Of a DNA stretch of 6,693 nt, positions 5,464-6,693 are shown one piece after another. Below the pieces are notes generated by a model. The model did no database searches, was not told where the DNA came from, and saw only the letters and a list, made by a program, of their open reading frames with translations. Within the stretch, counting starts at the first letter, position 1; each line of letters opens with the position of its first letter. The DNA comes from Planctomycetaceae bacterium. Lineage in GTDB: Bacteria; Planctomycetota; Planctomycetia; Planctomycetales; Planctomycetaceae. The DNA is taken from positions 1 through 6,693 of the forward strand of contig CANHVD010000327.1 in assembly GCA_947463775.1 (NCBI GenBank). Reading direction: 5' to 3'. The position numbers and the translations under genes were made by a program.

Positions 5464-6296
5464 TGGGTCGACATGTTGTACGAGTGCTCTGCGCCGGTAT
5501 TGTTTTACTCTCGATCGGATGCGAAGGAAGAACTCCGGCTCGACCGTCGGAAGGTCAGCCCCCAATGCTGACTCTGGCGACGACGACCAGCATGCGAGAC
5601 ACCGGACTGCTCAATGCCATTCTGCCAGGGTTTCGGGAGCAGACGGGCGTTGATGTTAAAGTCATTGTGGTTGGTTCGGGACAGGCCATAGAGATGGGGC
5701 GGAGCGGCGATGTGGATGTTCTCCTGACGCATTCTCCTGATGCTGAAAAAGAATTTGTCGAAGACGGATTCTCCAAACAACGGACACCGGTCTTTCACAA
5801 TGATTTTGTGTTGATTGGTCCGGTCAGCAGTTCCTTGCGGGGAAGCACACCGATGACGGTCAGCGAAGTCTTGTCCCGAATTGCAGCCGAGAATCTGACA
5901 TTCGTCTCCCGCGGAGATGATTCCGGTACGCATCGAAAGGAAGAGGCACTCTGGAAGGCGGCAGGGATCAACCCGACCTTTTCAAATTACTTAAAAGCAG
6001 GCAGCGGGATGGCTCAGACCCTGAGAGTCGCTGAAGAGAAGCAAGGTTGGACAATCACGGACCGAGGAACATTTCTGGTGCTGAAGAAGGAACTTAGTCT
6101 GACCATTCTGGTAGAAGGTGATCCACAATTGTTAAATCCATATGCCGTCATGCTGGTGGATCCGGGGCGGCACCCTCATGTTCAGGCGGAGTCCGCTGAA
6201 AAGTTTCTTCTCTATTTGACCAAAGAGTCGACTCAAAAGTTGATCAGTGATTTCGGTATAGATAGTCACGGGCAGCCACTCTTCTTTGTGAACTGA
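5463..6296 (+). CDS. tupA: Tungstate-binding lipoprotein TupA, ABC transporter substrate-binding protein
   Basis: TupA binds tungstate outside the inner membrane and delivers it to TupB. The 277-residue precursor has a basic start, a hydrophobic core and LLSIGC, so Cys20 is a probable lipid-anchored cysteine; the lipobox is slightly atypical with Ser at -3. The mature part opens with LTLATTTSMRDTGLL (36-50), whose threonine/serine cluster is the family's oxyanion-binding loop, followed by VIVVGSGQAIEMGRSGDVDV (67-86) and the diagnostic SRGDDSGTHRKE (149-160). These separate TupA from molybdate-binding ModA. Start choice: the ATG at 5463 overlaps the tupC stop as TGATG, and a GGAAG sequence lies about 12 bases before it; an in-frame TTG at 5460 is less likely. 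The gene comes last in the operon, whereas tupA commonly comes first. Confidence 0.93.
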   Translation: MGRHVVRVLCAGIVLLSIGCEGRTPARPSEGQPPMLTLATTTSMRDTGLLNAILPGFREQTGVDVKVIVVGSGQAIEMGRSGDVDVLLTHSPDAEKEFVEDGFSKQRTPVFHNDFVLIGPVSSSLRGSTPMTVSEVLSRIAAENLTFVSRGDDSGTHRKEEALWKAAGINPTFSNYLKAGSGMAQTLRVAEEKQGWTITDRGTFLVLKKELSLTILVEGDPQLLNPYAVMLVDPGRHPHVQAESAEKFLLYLTKESTQKLISDFGIDSHGQPLFFVN

Positions 6297-6310
6297 CTGC
6301 ACATTGTGTC

Positions 6311-6322
6311 GACTCATGAGTC
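6311..6322. repeat. Perfect 12-base palindrome between convergent genes
   Basis: GACTCATGAGTC lies in the 37-base gap between the stops of tupA and the RlmN/Cfr-family gene. As RNA it folds from either strand, but with only four base pairs around a four-base loop and no U-run. It is a poor terminator by itself, though no better termination signal is visible in the gap. A protein-binding site is an alternative. Confidence 0.3.
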
Positions 6323-6333
6323 AGGTTGCTTTG

Positions 6334-6693
6334 TCATGTGGGCCGAGTGACCTGTCGCACCAGTTGTCCGCACGCTGCCGCGATATCAGTGCCAAGCGAA
6401 TAGCGGGTCGTGACTTTGAGTCCGGCATTCTTGAGCGAGCCTGAAAACTGCCGAATCACTTCGGACGAGCTTCCCTGCAGATGCGGCGCGTCGTCGATCG
6501 GGTTGAATGGAATCAGATTGATGTGGACGTTGATATCGTGAGCCCACGCGGCCAGTTGCTGAGCCTGTTCAAGAGAATCATTAAACCCTCTGAGCATCAG
6601 GTATTCCAGCATCACGGGTCTCTTCTGCAGGCGGTTAATCTCCGTAATGGCTCGTTTTATCTCCGGAAGTTGAAACTTTCGTGCCAGTGGAAT
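6334..6693 (-). CDS. rlmN: RlmN/Cfr-family 23S rRNA adenine methyltransferase, C-terminal part, cut by the right edge
   Basis: RlmN enzymes are radical-SAM proteins that methylate C2 of A2503 in 23S rRNA (and A37 of some tRNAs). Only the last 119 residues are present. They match the family's C-terminal half: IPLARKFQLPEI (1-12 of the fragment), MLEYLMLRGFNDS (28-40), VHINLIPFNPID (56-67) and the closing DIAAACGQL (103-111), whose Cys108 corresponds to the C-terminal catalytic cysteine that accepts the methyl group. The frame is open to the edge. The radical-SAM CxxxCxxC motif and the first catalytic cysteine lie outside the window. The residues before DI read SLGT, not the common RGDD-like form, so a diverged paralogue or Cfr-like member cannot be excluded. 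The gene converges on tupA and has no evident functional tie to it. Confidence 0.87.
   Translation of the reverse strand: MPLARKFQLPEIKRAITEINRLQKRPVMLEYLMLRGFNDSLEQAQQLAAWAHDINVHINLIPFNPIDDAPHLQGSSSEVIRQFSGSLKNAGLKVTTRYSLGTDIAAACGQLVRQVTRPT

Overview
The window looks like a chromosomal segment of a Planctomycetota bacterium. This is an inference from protein character: a DabA of the planctomycete-like UPF0753 type, a diverged DapA-like/epimerase pair, mid-range GC and start codons with little or no Shine-Dalgarno sequence. No RNA gene, insertion sequence, CRISPR array or phage gene was found. The genes look native.

Layout. Positions 1-860 (minus strand) hold the first 286 codons of dabA, the inorganic carbon transporter subunit; the gene runs off the left edge. 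Positions 1023-1316 (minus) encode a 97-residue secreted or membrane-anchored protein with a CxxC pair and no recognised family. Positions 1317-1703 have no convincing gene. Positions 1704-3714 (minus) are a tight two-gene unit: an extended-SDR epimerase/dehydratase followed, with a 14-base overlap, by a DapA-superfamily lyase/aldolase. Positions 3715-4084 form a divergent regulatory region, possibly with a small minus-strand gene. Positions 4085-6296 (plus) encode a complete tungstate ABC importer: permease tupB, ATPase tupC and substrate-binding lipoprotein tupA, joined by 4-base and 1-base overlaps. Positions 6334-6693 (minus) hold the C-terminal 119 residues of an RlmN/Cfr-family radical-SAM methyltransferase, convergent with tupA and cut by the right edge.

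How the genes work together. TupA captures tungstate outside the inner membrane, TupB passes it through and TupC powers transport. No tungsten enzyme or cofactor gene lies in the window, so the consumer is elsewhere. The lyase and epimerase are probably co-translated and act on one small-molecule pathway, likely of a sugar acid or keto acid, but the substrate cannot be read from sequence. DabA normally works with the membrane protein DabB, which is not encoded in the roughly 5.8 kb upstream of dabA seen here.

The most useful second looks are the epimerase active site (YAYSC in place of YxxxK), the lyase that keeps its Schiff-base lysine but has lost the DapA threonine pair, the promoter-plus-palindrome arrangement before tupB, and the 7-base phased repeats in the divergent region. 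I see no clear evidence of a wholly new multi-gene system.
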